A stretch of 11,719 nucleotides of DNA from JBAYHN01 sp041666125 (GTDB lineage: Bacteria; Patescibacteriota; Gracilibacteria; UBA1369; UM-FILTER-53-11), in NCBI GenBank assembly GCA_041666125.1, contig JBAYHN010000043.1, positions 1 to 11,719 of the forward strand, in the 5' to 3' direction. The stretch's first letter is position 1; the number at the start of each line of letters is the position of its first letter. A program made the translations under genes and the position numbers. This document shows, piece after piece, positions 1 through 6,558 of the stretch. The notes beneath the pieces are model-generated. The model was not told where the DNA came from. It was given only the letters and a program-made list of their open reading frames with translations, and did not search any database.

Positions 1-126
1 ATGTGAGATTGTTCAACTAAAGAGCGACGAACTCGCTCAAAAAGCACCACATACCTTGCTCATTCTGGATTTAACAAAACCTCCGAGAATGTGTCCTTTA
101 CGAAATATAACGATGAGGCCTTTTTG

Positions 127-579
127 CTATAACTGCTTCCCCTTCTTTTGTGTTTCTCTAATTATTTTTTGGCGATCAGCTTCTGCCGCGAACGGCTGAA
201 GCGCTTCTACAAATGATCTAAAATATGCGCTTCGTTCGGGTGTAATATCTCCCGCGTTTGGCTGCACAAGAGCCATCTGGTGATGCAAAAGTTCGCTGGC
301 ACGGACTGGATCGGCACTTATTGCAACTTGAATCTGAACCTCGGTAAATTCGCTCAGCCTACCATCTTTAAAGTTGTAAGTTGAATCCTCAGCAGCCAAA
401 TCTGCCAGTTTATTGCGAAGGGTCGAAAAATATAGTCTTGGATCTCTTCTGCAATTTTCCGTAAAAACACGCCAATAAGAAGCTGTTTGCTCTGCGGCCT
501 GATGTTCACGTAAAAGGTCCGGATTTCGCGTCATTGCCCATCTTTCTCCCGGAGAATGGTGACAATGTCTTGGTCCCAT
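127..579 (-). CDS. Hypothetical protein, 150 residues, unrecognised
   Basis: I do not recognise a family. The product is a soluble, probably mostly helical protein rich in Glu, Arg, Gln and Ala. It has no signal peptide, membrane segment or cysteine cluster, and ends in a basic tail (KKGKQL). Two starts are possible. The first ATG (577-579) lies about 30 nt from a good minus-strand promoter. An internal ATG at residue 16 (532-534) follows a GGGAGAAAG stretch that resembles a ribosome-binding site but sits rather far upstream. I keep the longer form because residues 9-13 (SPGER) look like real coding sequence, without being sure. The stop is TAG. The gene diverges from fusA with its own promoter, so it is not part of the ribosomal operon. 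No terminator is visible after it. It is likely a real gene, given its length, promoter and plausible composition; its function is unknown. Confidence 0.65.
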   Translation of the reverse strand: MGPRHCHHSPGERWAMTRNPDLLREHQAAEQTASYWRVFTENCRRDPRLYFSTLRNKLADLAAEDSTYNFKDGRLSEFTEVQIQVAISADPVRASELLHHQMALVQPNAGDITPERSAYFRSFVEALQPFAAEADRQKIIRETQKKGKQL

Positions 580-615
580 AACTTCAACTAGGTTAAAAAC
601 TAAACCCCTACGCTC

Positions 616-643
616 ACTATACTATAGATCGACGATTAGTCAA
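616..643 (-). promoter_or_regulatory. Sigma70-type promoter for the 150-residue gene
   Basis: On the minus strand a -35 box TTGACT (643-638) and a -10 box TATAGT (621-616) are separated by 16 bp. The expected RNA start is near 609, giving a leader of about 30 nt to the first ATG. The -35 box lies only 11 bp from the -35 box of the divergent fusA promoter, so the two promoters are nearly back to back. Confidence 0.6.
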
Positions 644-654
644 CCTCACCCACT

Positions 655-682
655 TTGACTTCACCTTATCAATCCTTATAAT
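655..682 (+). promoter_or_regulatory. Sigma70-type promoter for fusA
   Basis: The -35 box TTGACT (655-660) and a perfect -10 box TATAAT (677-682) are separated by 16 bp. RNA would begin near 689, leaving a leader of about 30 nt. That leader ends in a pyrimidine-rich run (ACCCCTTTTT) directly against the ATG, with no Shine-Dalgarno sequence. This is the best promoter match in the window and fits a highly expressed elongation-factor gene. Confidence 0.75.
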
Positions 683-718
683 ACTCCCGTTGTTTTTAAT
701 TCATTTACACCCCTTTTT

Positions 719-2821
719 ATGGCTGATGACTTACGGTTAACGCGGAACATTGGAATTATTGCCCACATTGATGCAGGCAAGACTACGACTACAGAGCGCG
801 TGCTTTTTTACACTGGCCGCAAACACAAAATCGGTGAAGTGCATGAAGGTGCTGCAGAAATGGACTGGATGGAACAAGAGAAAGAAAGAGGAATTACAAT
901 TACATCAGCCGCAACAACATGTTTCTGGACACCAACAGTTGGTGGCGAGAAATACAGATTTAACATTATCGACACTCCAGGACACGTGGACTTTACTGCA
1001 GAAGTGGAACGCAGCTTGCGCGTATTGGACGGAGGAGTTGTGGTTTTCGATGGCTCACAGGGAGTTGAACCACAATCCGAAACAGTATGGAGACAAGCGG
1101 ACAAATATAATGTTCCTCGTCTTGCCTTCGTAAATAAAATGGACAAAACCGGCGCTGACTTTTACATGAGCTTGGATTCAATTCACGAGAGACTTTCCAA
1201 AGACGGAGTAGCAGTTCAATTGCCAATCGGTGCCGAAGAAACTTTCTCCGGTGTAGTAGATTTGATTCTACGCAAAGCTTATAAATTCGAAGGAGACAAT
1301 GGTGAAAAAATTATAGAGATTCCAATTCCGGAAGATATGAAAGAAAAGGTTGAAGAATATCGTCACAAGATCGAAGAAAAAGCTGCAGAATTCGATGATC
1401 GATTAATGGAAAAATATGTAGAAGAAAAAGAAATGACTATTGAGGAAATTCACAAAGGACTTCGTACAGGATGCATTGCCGGCAAAGTTTTCCCGGTTTT
1501 CGCAGGAAGCTCATTAAAGAATACTGGAGTTCAGCTAGTTCTAGACTCCGTATGTTTCTATTTACCTTCACCTCTAGACACTCCACCAATCAAAGGAATT
1601 AATCCTAATACTGGAAAAGAAGAAGAGCGTCACCCAAATGAAAACGAACCTTTTTCCGCCTTGGCATTCAAAATTGCAACTGACCCATTCGTAGGAAAAC
1701 TCGCATTCTTCCGAGTATATTCCGGGAAAATTGCCACAGGTTCATATGTTTACAACAGCACAAGTGAACAAAGAGAACGCGTCGGACGTATCGTTCGTAT
1801 GCATGCAAATCACCGTGAAGAAATTAAAGAAGTTGGCGCAGGAGATATTGCCGCCTTAATTGGTCCAAAGCAGACATTTACAGGAGACACACTTTGCGAC
1901 GATGCTCATCCAATTATTTTGGAAACAATTGAATTCCCGGATCCGGTTATTCACATTGCCATCGAGCCAAAAACAAAAGCAGACCAAGAAAAGATGGGTC
2001 TTGCTCTACAAAAATTGGCCGAAGAAGATCCTACTTTCCAAGTTAAGACAAACGAAGAAACAAATCAGACAGTTATCGGAGGTATGGGTGAATTACATTT
2101 GGATATCATTGTGGATCGTATGAAACGCGAATTTAAAGTTGAGGCTAATGTTGGTAATCCTCAGGTTGCCTACAAAGAAACTATTGGTCGCGAGGCAGAA
2201 GGAGAAGAAAAATACGTCAAGCAAACTGGTGGTCATGGTCAATATGGCCACGTACTTCTACGCGTTAAGCCACTTGAACGTGGAAAAGGTTACGAATTCG
2301 TTGATTCAATTATCGGCGGACGCATTCCAAGAGAATTCATTCCGGCAGTAGACAAAGGTATTAAAGAAGCTCTAACTCGTGGAGTTGTAGCAGGTTACCC
2401 ATTGGTAGACATTCAAGTAGAACTTTATGATGGAAGCTACCACGATGTTGACTCTTCCGAATTGGCATTTAAGATTGCCGGCTCATTGGCATTCCAGGCA
2501 GCAACAAGAAGAGCTGATCCAGTAATTTTGGAACCGGTTATGAAAGTGGAAGTAGTAACTCCAGAAAACTTCTTTGGAGATGTAATGGGTAATTTGAGCT
2601 CAAGAAGAGGAGGAATTTATGAAACTGGAGATCGAGGCATGGCAAAATTCATCAAAGCAAACGTTCCACTTTCGGAAATGTTTGGATATGCAACAGATTT
2701 GCGCTCAATGACACAAGGTCGCGCATCTTATAGCATGGAATTTGGTTCATACGAAAAGGTTCCTGCAAGCGTTGCAGAAAAGATCAAAACCGCCAGAGGA
2801 ACTGGTACCCAACGCGCCTAA
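719..2821 (+). CDS. fusA: Elongation factor G (translocase GTPase)
   Basis: EF-G drives GTP-dependent movement of tRNA and mRNA through the ribosome and helps recycle ribosomes in the cytosol. At 700 residues it has the usual full length. The GTPase motifs are all present: P-loop AHIDAGKT (residues 15-22), switch I RGITIT (57-62), DTPGH (85-89, with the catalytic His) and NKMD (139-142). Domain IV carries HGQYGH near residue 508 and the tip loop GSYHDVDS near 572-579, whose His reaches the decoding site. Domain V has the conserved PLSEMFGYAT region near the C-terminus. The ATG follows a T-run without a Shine-Dalgarno site. In many bacteria rpsL and rpsG precede fusA, but here a divergent unknown gene does. 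tuf follows after 145 bp with its own promoter candidate, so the two genes may be transcribed together and separately. Nothing in the sequence looks damaged. Confidence 0.98.
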   Translation: MADDLRLTRNIGIIAHIDAGKTTTTERVLFYTGRKHKIGEVHEGAAEMDWMEQEKERGITITSAATTCFWTPTVGGEKYRFNIIDTPGHVDFTAEVERSLRVLDGGVVVFDGSQGVEPQSETVWRQADKYNVPRLAFVNKMDKTGADFYMSLDSIHERLSKDGVAVQLPIGAEETFSGVVDLILRKAYKFEGDNGEKIIEIPIPEDMKEKVEEYRHKIEEKAAEFDDRLMEKYVEEKEMTIEEIHKGLRTGCIAGKVFPVFAGSSLKNTGVQLVLDSVCFYLPSPLDTPPIKGINPNTGKEEERHPNENEPFSALAFKIATDPFVGKLAFFRVYSGKIATGSYVYNSTSEQRERVGRIVRMHANHREEIKEVGAGDIAALIGPKQTFTGDTLCDDAHPIILETIEFPDPVIHIAIEPKTKADQEKMGLALQKLAEEDPTFQVKTNEETNQTVIGGMGELHLDIIVDRMKREFKVEANVGNPQVAYKETIGREAEGEEKYVKQTGGHGQYGHVLLRVKPLERGKGYEFVDSIIGGRIPREFIPAVDKGIKEALTRGVVAGYPLVDIQVELYDGSYHDVDSSELAFKIAGSLAFQAATRRADPVILEPVMKVEVVTPENFFGDVMGNLSSRRGGIYETGDRGMAKFIKANVPLSEMFGYATDLRSMTQGRASYSMEFGSYEKVPASVAEKIKTARGTGTQRA

Positions 2822-2831
2822 AGGTGACTTT

Positions 2832-2899
2832 AAAAGGGCAAGAAAAGGGCAACATATTGGAAAAATCTCTAAAAATATCTTGCAAATCCCTTTTTCTTC
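2832..2899 (+). repeat. Tandem 10-mer and inverted repeats in the fusA-tuf gap
   Basis: AAAAGGGCAA occurs twice with one base between (2832-2841 and 2843-2852). GCAAGA (2838-2843) is the inverse of TCTTGC (2878-2883). AAGAAAAGGG (2841-2849 region) can also pair, with one bulge, with CCCTTTTTCTT (2888-2898). These are alternative long-loop hairpins. The second could leave a weak T-rich end and so attenuate read-through from fusA into tuf. The loops are long and the stems AT-rich, so this is only a candidate structure. Confidence 0.35.
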
Positions 2900-2908
2900 C
2901 TCTAAAAT
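2880..2908 (+). promoter_or_regulatory. Candidate internal promoter for tuf
   Basis: A -35-like TTGCAA (2880-2885) and a -10-like TAAAAT (2903-2908) have the ideal 17 bp spacing. RNA would start near 2915, giving a leader of about 50 nt to the tuf ATG. The -35 box is imperfect. A separate tuf promoter would fit EF-Tu being needed in much larger amounts than EF-G. Confidence 0.45.
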
Positions 2909-2966
2909 CACTTCCGCGTGTAAGCTTAAATTACACAGCAATATTTCTACTTAACCTTTTATTTTT

Positions 2967-4166
2967 ATGGCAGATCAAGTCAAGTTTGAGCGCACTAAGC
3001 CTCACGTCAACGTTGGTACTATTGGCCACGTAGACCATGGAAAAACAACTTTAACAGCAGCAATCACGATGGTTTGCGCTGCAAAATGGCCAAGCGCATC
3101 AAACAAATCAGTTAGATATGACCAGATCGACAATGCCCCAGAAGAAAAGGCACGTGGTATTACGATTGCAACTTCCCACCAAGAGTACGAAACTCCAAAC
3201 AGACACTACGCTCACGTAGACTGTCCAGGACATGCCGACTACATCAAGAACATGATTACAGGTGCCGCTCAAATGGATGGCGCCATACTCGTTGTATCTG
3301 CTGCAGATGGCCCGATGCCACAAACAAGAGAACACATTCTTTTGGCTCATCAGGTTAACGTTCCAAACATCATCGTGTTCATGAACAAGATGGATATGGC
3401 CGACCCAGATATTGCCGAACTTACAGAAATGGAAATCCGTGAACTTCTAACAAAGAACGGATACCCAGGCGACAAAACACCAATCATCAAAGGTTCTGCT
3501 CTTAAGGCTATGGAAAATCCAAACGACCCAGAGGCTACAAAGCCAATCTTGGATCTTTTGGAACAACTGGATACATACCTTCCGGTTCCACAAAGACCTC
3601 TAGACAAACCATTCATTATGCCAGTTGAAGACGTTTTCTCAATCAAAGGACGTGGAACTGTTGCAACTGGAAGAATTGAACAAGGTGTTGTTAAGATTAA
3701 CGAAGAAGTTGAACTTGTTGGTATTACAGCCACAAGAAAAACTGTTGTAACTGGAGTTGAAATGTTCCGCAAACTTCTAGACCAAGGACAAGCTGGAGAC
3801 AACGTTGGTCTTCTACTACGCGGTATTGAAAAGGACGAAATTCAAAGAGGACAGGTTATTGCAAAAACTGGTTCTATCACTCCTCACACAAAGTTCGAAT
3901 CTTCCATCTACGTTCTTTCCAAAGAAGAAGGTGGCAGACATACTCCATTCTTCAAAGGTTACAAACCTCAGTTTTATATGAGAACGACAGATGTTACTGG
4001 CAACATTGAACTTCCAGCCGGCACAGAAATGGTTATGCCAGGTGATGAGGTTAAGTTGGTTATAACTCTAGGAGTACCTGTCGCTATGGACGAAGGTCTT
4101 CGCTTTGCTATCCGTGAAGGAGGCAAAACGGTTGGTGCCGGAGTCGTAACAAAGATCATTCAATAA
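2967..4166 (+). CDS. tuf: Elongation factor Tu
   Basis: EF-Tu carries aminoacyl-tRNA to the ribosomal A site as a GTP complex and is usually among the most abundant cytosolic proteins. It is 399 residues long, normal for bacteria. Motifs are P-loop GHVDHGKT (20-27), switch I RGITI (63-67), DCPGH (85-89, with the catalytic His), NKMD (140-143) and the SALK G5 element. Domains 2 and 3 follow, with GRGTVATGRIEQG in domain 2 and the family-typical C-terminus GLRFAIREGGKTVGAG. The ATG is preceded by a pyrimidine-rich stretch ending ATTTTT and no Shine-Dalgarno site. rpsJ starts 7 bp after the stop, so S10 is almost certainly translated from the tuf mRNA. No second tuf copy is seen in the window. 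Confidence 0.98.
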   Translation: MADQVKFERTKPHVNVGTIGHVDHGKTTLTAAITMVCAAKWPSASNKSVRYDQIDNAPEEKARGITIATSHQEYETPNRHYAHVDCPGHADYIKNMITGAAQMDGAILVVSAADGPMPQTREHILLAHQVNVPNIIVFMNKMDMADPDIAELTEMEIRELLTKNGYPGDKTPIIKGSALKAMENPNDPEATKPILDLLEQLDTYLPVPQRPLDKPFIMPVEDVFSIKGRGTVATGRIEQGVVKINEEVELVGITATRKTVVTGVEMFRKLLDQGQAGDNVGLLLRGIEKDEIQRGQVIAKTGSITPHTKFESSIYVLSKEEGGRHTPFFKGYKPQFYMRTTDVTGNIELPAGTEMVMPGDEVKLVITLGVPVAMDEGLRFAIREGGKTVGAGVVTKIIQ

Positions 4167-4173
4167 ATTATTT

Positions 4174-4527
4174 ATGGCCGCATCCAGACAAAAAATCAGA
4201 ATTAAGATTAAGGCTTTTGACAGCAAAGTCATCGACGAGTCGGTGAAGTTGATCATCGAGACGGCCGAAAAGACTGGCGCAATAATTGCCGGTCCAATCC
4301 CCCTTCCTACTAAAATCGAAAAGTTCACTGTTCTACGTTCAACATTCGTACACAAGAACAGCCGCGAACAATTCGAAATGAGGACTCACAAACGTTTGAT
4401 CGACATCACGGAATCAACTCCAAAAACAATCGACGCTTTGAGCAACTTGAGCCTTCCTGCCGGTGTCGACATTGAAATCAAAATGATTTCCACAAGCGAC
4501 GAAGAAGCTGCAGCTGCGGTAAAATAA
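4174..4527 (+). CDS. rpsJ: 30S ribosomal protein S10
   Basis: S10 sits in the head of the small subunit; in bacteria it is also NusE, a partner of NusB and NusG in antitermination. The family signature is clear: IRIKIKAFD at residues 8-16, GPIPLPT near 44 and FEMRTHKRLIDI near 67-78. At 117 residues it exceeds the E. coli protein (103). The extra length is a C-terminal tail after the conserved core, rich in Asp, Glu and Ala (DEEAAAAVK). It follows tuf by 7 bp and is closed by a strong terminator, so here it is the last gene of the fusA-tuf unit. In the standard arrangement S10 leads the rplC operon; here that operon starts about 1.4 kb further on. The start has no Shine-Dalgarno site (TAAATTATTT before ATG). 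Confidence 0.97.
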   Translation: MAASRQKIRIKIKAFDSKVIDESVKLIIETAEKTGAIIAGPIPLPTKIEKFTVLRSTFVHKNSREQFEMRTHKRLIDITESTPKTIDALSNLSLPAGVDIEIKMISTSDEEAAAAVK

Positions 4528-4534
4528 TAAATTT

Positions 4535-4575
4535 AAAAAACCTTTTTAGGAATTCGTTCTTAAGAAGGTTTTTTT
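4535..4575. terminator. Bidirectional intrinsic terminator with UUCG loop
   Basis: The arms 4535-4552 and 4557-4574 pair over 18 positions, two of them G-U, around the tetraloop TTCG (4553-4556). The closing bases AGGAA/TTCTT give an extra-stable UUCG hairpin. The right arm ends in a T-run (to 4575) for plus-strand rpsJ. The left arm begins with an A-run, which is a T-run on the minus strand for the convergent gene ending at 4586. It therefore should end both transcripts. Confidence 0.9.
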
Positions 4576-4585
4576 GTTGTCTAAA

Positions 4586-5719
4586 TTAACTGCCTTTTTT
4601 AAGAGGGGCCAAAGGTTTTACCGCAAGGGCTCTCGGCAAATCAACTTCAATAAAAGGTCGGAGTGCTGCGACTATGTCTTCTTCGGTTTTTGCATCTTTA
4701 AAATTATTGGAGCATTTCTTAAGAGCAACCGTCATAGTTCTTGTGCAAACTTGAATTCTTAAAAGGGCGGCCAAGCAATGAAATATCCACCTTCCAGTTT
4801 TATAGGAATCAATTCTGCATCTATCCAAGGCGCCACAAAAATCATCAATAAATTTGCGCACAGGATTGTCGGCCAGAGCAAAACGATTCATTATAAACTG
4901 CATCATCATGTGGTTTTTCACATCAAAGTCCTCTTTTTCTATCTTCTTTAACCCTCCATCCAATATTATTGATCTAAAGGGAACCACCAATTTTTTACGA
5001 GTATCTTTTTTTCCGTCCGGTGCTTCAACTTCCATAGCGGGCATTTCATCTTCCTCATCCCAAGGAATTGACGTTAGCGGGATTTTTATCTCTTTCCCCT
5101 CATATTCCACCACATATGGCTCCATCAATTTCTCCAAATGCCAAAGTGTATGGCGCGGGTTCCCGTTGGTCCTAACCATATCAACCAATTTAGTTAACAC
5201 CGGCAACATGCCAAGTCTGTAGTTGGCAACCGCATTATTAAAATGAGGATCCTTAGAATCCAACGCTCCGGAAATTAATCCGGCAGCTACCTCAAGTTCT
5301 TCTTCGTTTACAAAGCGCTCCTCCTCCACCGCAGAACCTTTTTCATATTCTCTAACAATAGACTGCCCATCCAGCGGGAATGGAATTGCCTTAATGCTAG
5401 CCATAAAAAGCTGTGCAATTTTTGCACGCACTTCTTCCCTTCCGGCCTCCAATTGACCAAAATCTCCCACAATTTCATCCTTCAAAATACTGTTTCCCCT
5501 TCCGATTAGCATCATTGCGGCCACAGCGTCGCGACGCGACAGGAGGTGCAATTGTGGCAAAGCCAGATTTGGCACAAATTCCCTATCTTCCACTGCCGGT
5601 TTACTGGGATCAAATTTATCTTCCAAGTCCCTTGGCTTAACACCTATTCCACCAAAAAAGCCTTCAAGAGTTTGGGCATCGGTTTGGTCTGGCCCGGAAT
5701 GTAAAGTAGTCAGAGACAT
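4586..5719 (-). CDS. Hypothetical protein, 377 residues, inserted between rpsJ and rplC
   Basis: I do not recognise a family or a catalytic motif. The protein has no signal peptide and no convincing membrane segment. A moderately hydrophobic helix-like stretch (IFHCLAALLRIQVC) lies in the last quarter. The composition suggests a mostly helical soluble protein: an N-terminal region rich in Asp and Pro, an acidic linker around residues 219-237 (PWDEEDEMPAMEVEAPDG), then a basic segment and a C-terminus ending in KPLAPLKKGS. The ATG (5717-5719) follows CCTATAT with no Shine-Dalgarno site, as for its neighbours. The gene runs against the ribosomal operons, has its own promoter region, and shares a terminator with rpsJ. 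Its length, tight terminator and clean start make it very likely a real gene. Its position inside a normally unbroken operon invites the idea of a translation-related role, but nothing in the sequence shows that. Confidence 0.85.
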   Translation of the reverse strand: MSLTTLHSGPDQTDAQTLEGFFGGIGVKPRDLEDKFDPSKPAVEDREFVPNLALPQLHLLSRRDAVAAMMLIGRGNSILKDEIVGDFGQLEAGREEVRAKIAQLFMASIKAIPFPLDGQSIVREYEKGSAVEEERFVNEEELEVAAGLISGALDSKDPHFNNAVANYRLGMLPVLTKLVDMVRTNGNPRHTLWHLEKLMEPYVVEYEGKEIKIPLTSIPWDEEDEMPAMEVEAPDGKKDTRKKLVVPFRSIILDGGLKKIEKEDFDVKNHMMMQFIMNRFALADNPVRKFIDDFCGALDRCRIDSYKTGRWIFHCLAALLRIQVCTRTMTVALKKCSNNFKDAKTEEDIVAALRPFIEVDLPRALAVKPLAPLKKGS

Positions 5720-5736
5720 ATATAGGTTAGTATGAC

Positions 5737-5765
5737 AGTTTGCCCTGATTTTACGGCTCTGTCAA
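5737..5765 (-). promoter_or_regulatory. Candidate promoter for the 377-residue gene
   Basis: On the minus strand a consensus -35 box TTGACA (5765-5760) is followed after 17 bp by CAAACT (5742-5737), a weak -10 box matching three of six positions. RNA would start near 5730, only about 11 nt before the ATG. A good -35 with a poor -10 suggests low or regulated expression. Confidence 0.35.
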
Positions 5766-5784
5766 GCGATTAGTCCTCTGAGGG

Positions 5785-5811
5785 TTGACTTCCTATAAAC
5801 TAATCTGTAAT
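5785..5811 (+). promoter_or_regulatory. Candidate promoter for the rplC operon
   Basis: The -35 box TTGACT (5785-5790) and the -10-like TGTAAT (5806-5811) are separated by 15 bp, one or two fewer than ideal. A second -10-like word, TAAAAT (5831-5836), lacks a good -35. RNA starting near 5818 would give a leader of about 140 nt before rplC, which holds the GC-rich hairpins described next. Confidence 0.45.
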
Positions 5812-5857
5812 TTCTGTTTCGCACCTTAAGTAAAATTCGTGTTTCAAGCATGTTAGT

Positions 5858-5912
5858 TTGGAACTCAAGGCCCCCGCCAAGGCGGGGGGGAGAATTCTCC
5901 CACTAAGTCCAA
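5858..5912 (+). promoter_or_regulatory. Structured GC-rich leader before rplC
   Basis: An outer stem TTGGAACT (5858-5865) pairs with AGTCCAA (5906-5912) with one bulged A. Inside it, CCCCCGCC (5871-5878) is the perfect inverse of GGCGGGGG (5881-5888). This is followed by the perfect 14-bp palindrome GGGAGAATTCTCCC (5888-5901), which shares its first G with the hairpin. No T-run follows, so it is not a simple terminator. It could be a binding site for a ribosomal protein that controls the operon, a mobile palindromic repeat, or an mRNA-stabilising element. I cannot tell which from the sequence. Confidence 0.6.
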
Positions 5913-5957
5913 CAGTTTCAGGTGAAAAGTTTATTTCTTACCTCTAACCACTACTCT

Positions 5958-6539
5958 ATGCCAGGTATATTGGGCCGAAAAGTCGGCATGTCACGTATCT
6001 TCCAAGACGATGGCCAAGTGATCCCAGTCAGTTTGGTAAGCTGCGCACCTAACACGGTGGTACAGCTAAAAACAAACGACAAAGATGGATATCCGGCGAT
6101 AGTCCTCGGTTTTGAAGCATTAAAAAAACCAAGAAAGACAAAGAAATTCCGCTTCCTACGCGAGTTCCGCGTCGAGAAACCGGAAGAATTCAAACTTGGG
6201 GATGCAGTTACGGTAGAAACATTCAAAGATATTAAAGAAGTAAAGGTGAGCAGCGTATCCAAGGGTAAAGGTTTTGCCGGCTTTATGAAGAGGCACAACT
6301 TTGCATCCGGACCGGGAGGTCACGGAAGTCATCACCACAGAGAACCTGGTTCAATCGGCGCTCGTTCAAAACCTGGTAGAGTTTGTAAGGGTAAAAAGAT
6401 GGCCGGCCACATGGGTTTCGAAAAAACTACTATCGAACATGTACCTCTGATGCTGGTTGATCTATCAAAAAACATTTTGGCCATTAAGGGTCCATTGCCT
6501 GGGCCTCGCGGCGGATTAATAGTAATTAAAGGCTACTAG
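5958..6539 (+). CDS. rplC: 50S ribosomal protein L3
   Basis: L3 is an early-assembling 23S rRNA-binding protein with a loop reaching toward the peptidyl-transferase centre. The start ATG at 5958 is chosen because it gives MPGILGRKVGMSRIF, the family N-terminus. An in-frame GTG at 5922 would add 12 unsupported residues. The resulting 193 residues are within the usual range. The conserved core loop HGSHHHREPGSIGARSKPG and the following GKKMAGHMG are clear. In E. coli L3 the matching loop has Gln residues (GQNQTPG), one of which is methylated by PrmB. Here the loop reads GARSKPG, so that target is absent. The gene is first in its operon, with a structured leader and a pyrimidine-rich stretch before the start. 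rplD follows after 19 bp. The stop is TAG. Confidence 0.97.
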   Translation: MPGILGRKVGMSRIFQDDGQVIPVSLVSCAPNTVVQLKTNDKDGYPAIVLGFEALKKPRKTKKFRFLREFRVEKPEEFKLGDAVTVETFKDIKEVKVSSVSKGKGFAGFMKRHNFASGPGGHGSHHHREPGSIGARSKPGRVCKGKKMAGHMGFEKTTIEHVPLMLVDLSKNILAIKGPLPGPRGGLIVIKGY

Positions 6540-6558
6540 AATCAAATTCTAAACTTAT

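Noticed and set aside
37..126. In-frame continuation past the TAG stop of the 150-residue gene (29 codons to a TGA)
   Set aside because: I see no recoding signal and no recognisable domain, and the length fits chance.
2..199. Open plus-strand frame entering from the left edge and ending at TGA 197-199
   Set aside because: It would overlap the minus-strand gene by 73 bases. Its second half (rich in Cys, Phe and Ile) is simply antisense to that gene's Lys-rich end, and the first half resembles nothing I know. It could be a true gene tail only if the upstream sequence supports it.
3350..3802. 150-codon antisense frame inside tuf
   Set aside because: It is a shadow of the strongly biased codons of tuf, with no promoter or start context. 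The same applies to antisense frames inside fusA (808-1146), rplC (5951-6298), rplB (7888-8265), rplV/rpsC (9027-9431) and rplN (10948-11160).
5922..5957. GTG start giving a 12-residue N-terminal extension of L3
   Set aside because: The added residues do not match the family, and ATG at 5958 gives the standard L3 N-terminus.
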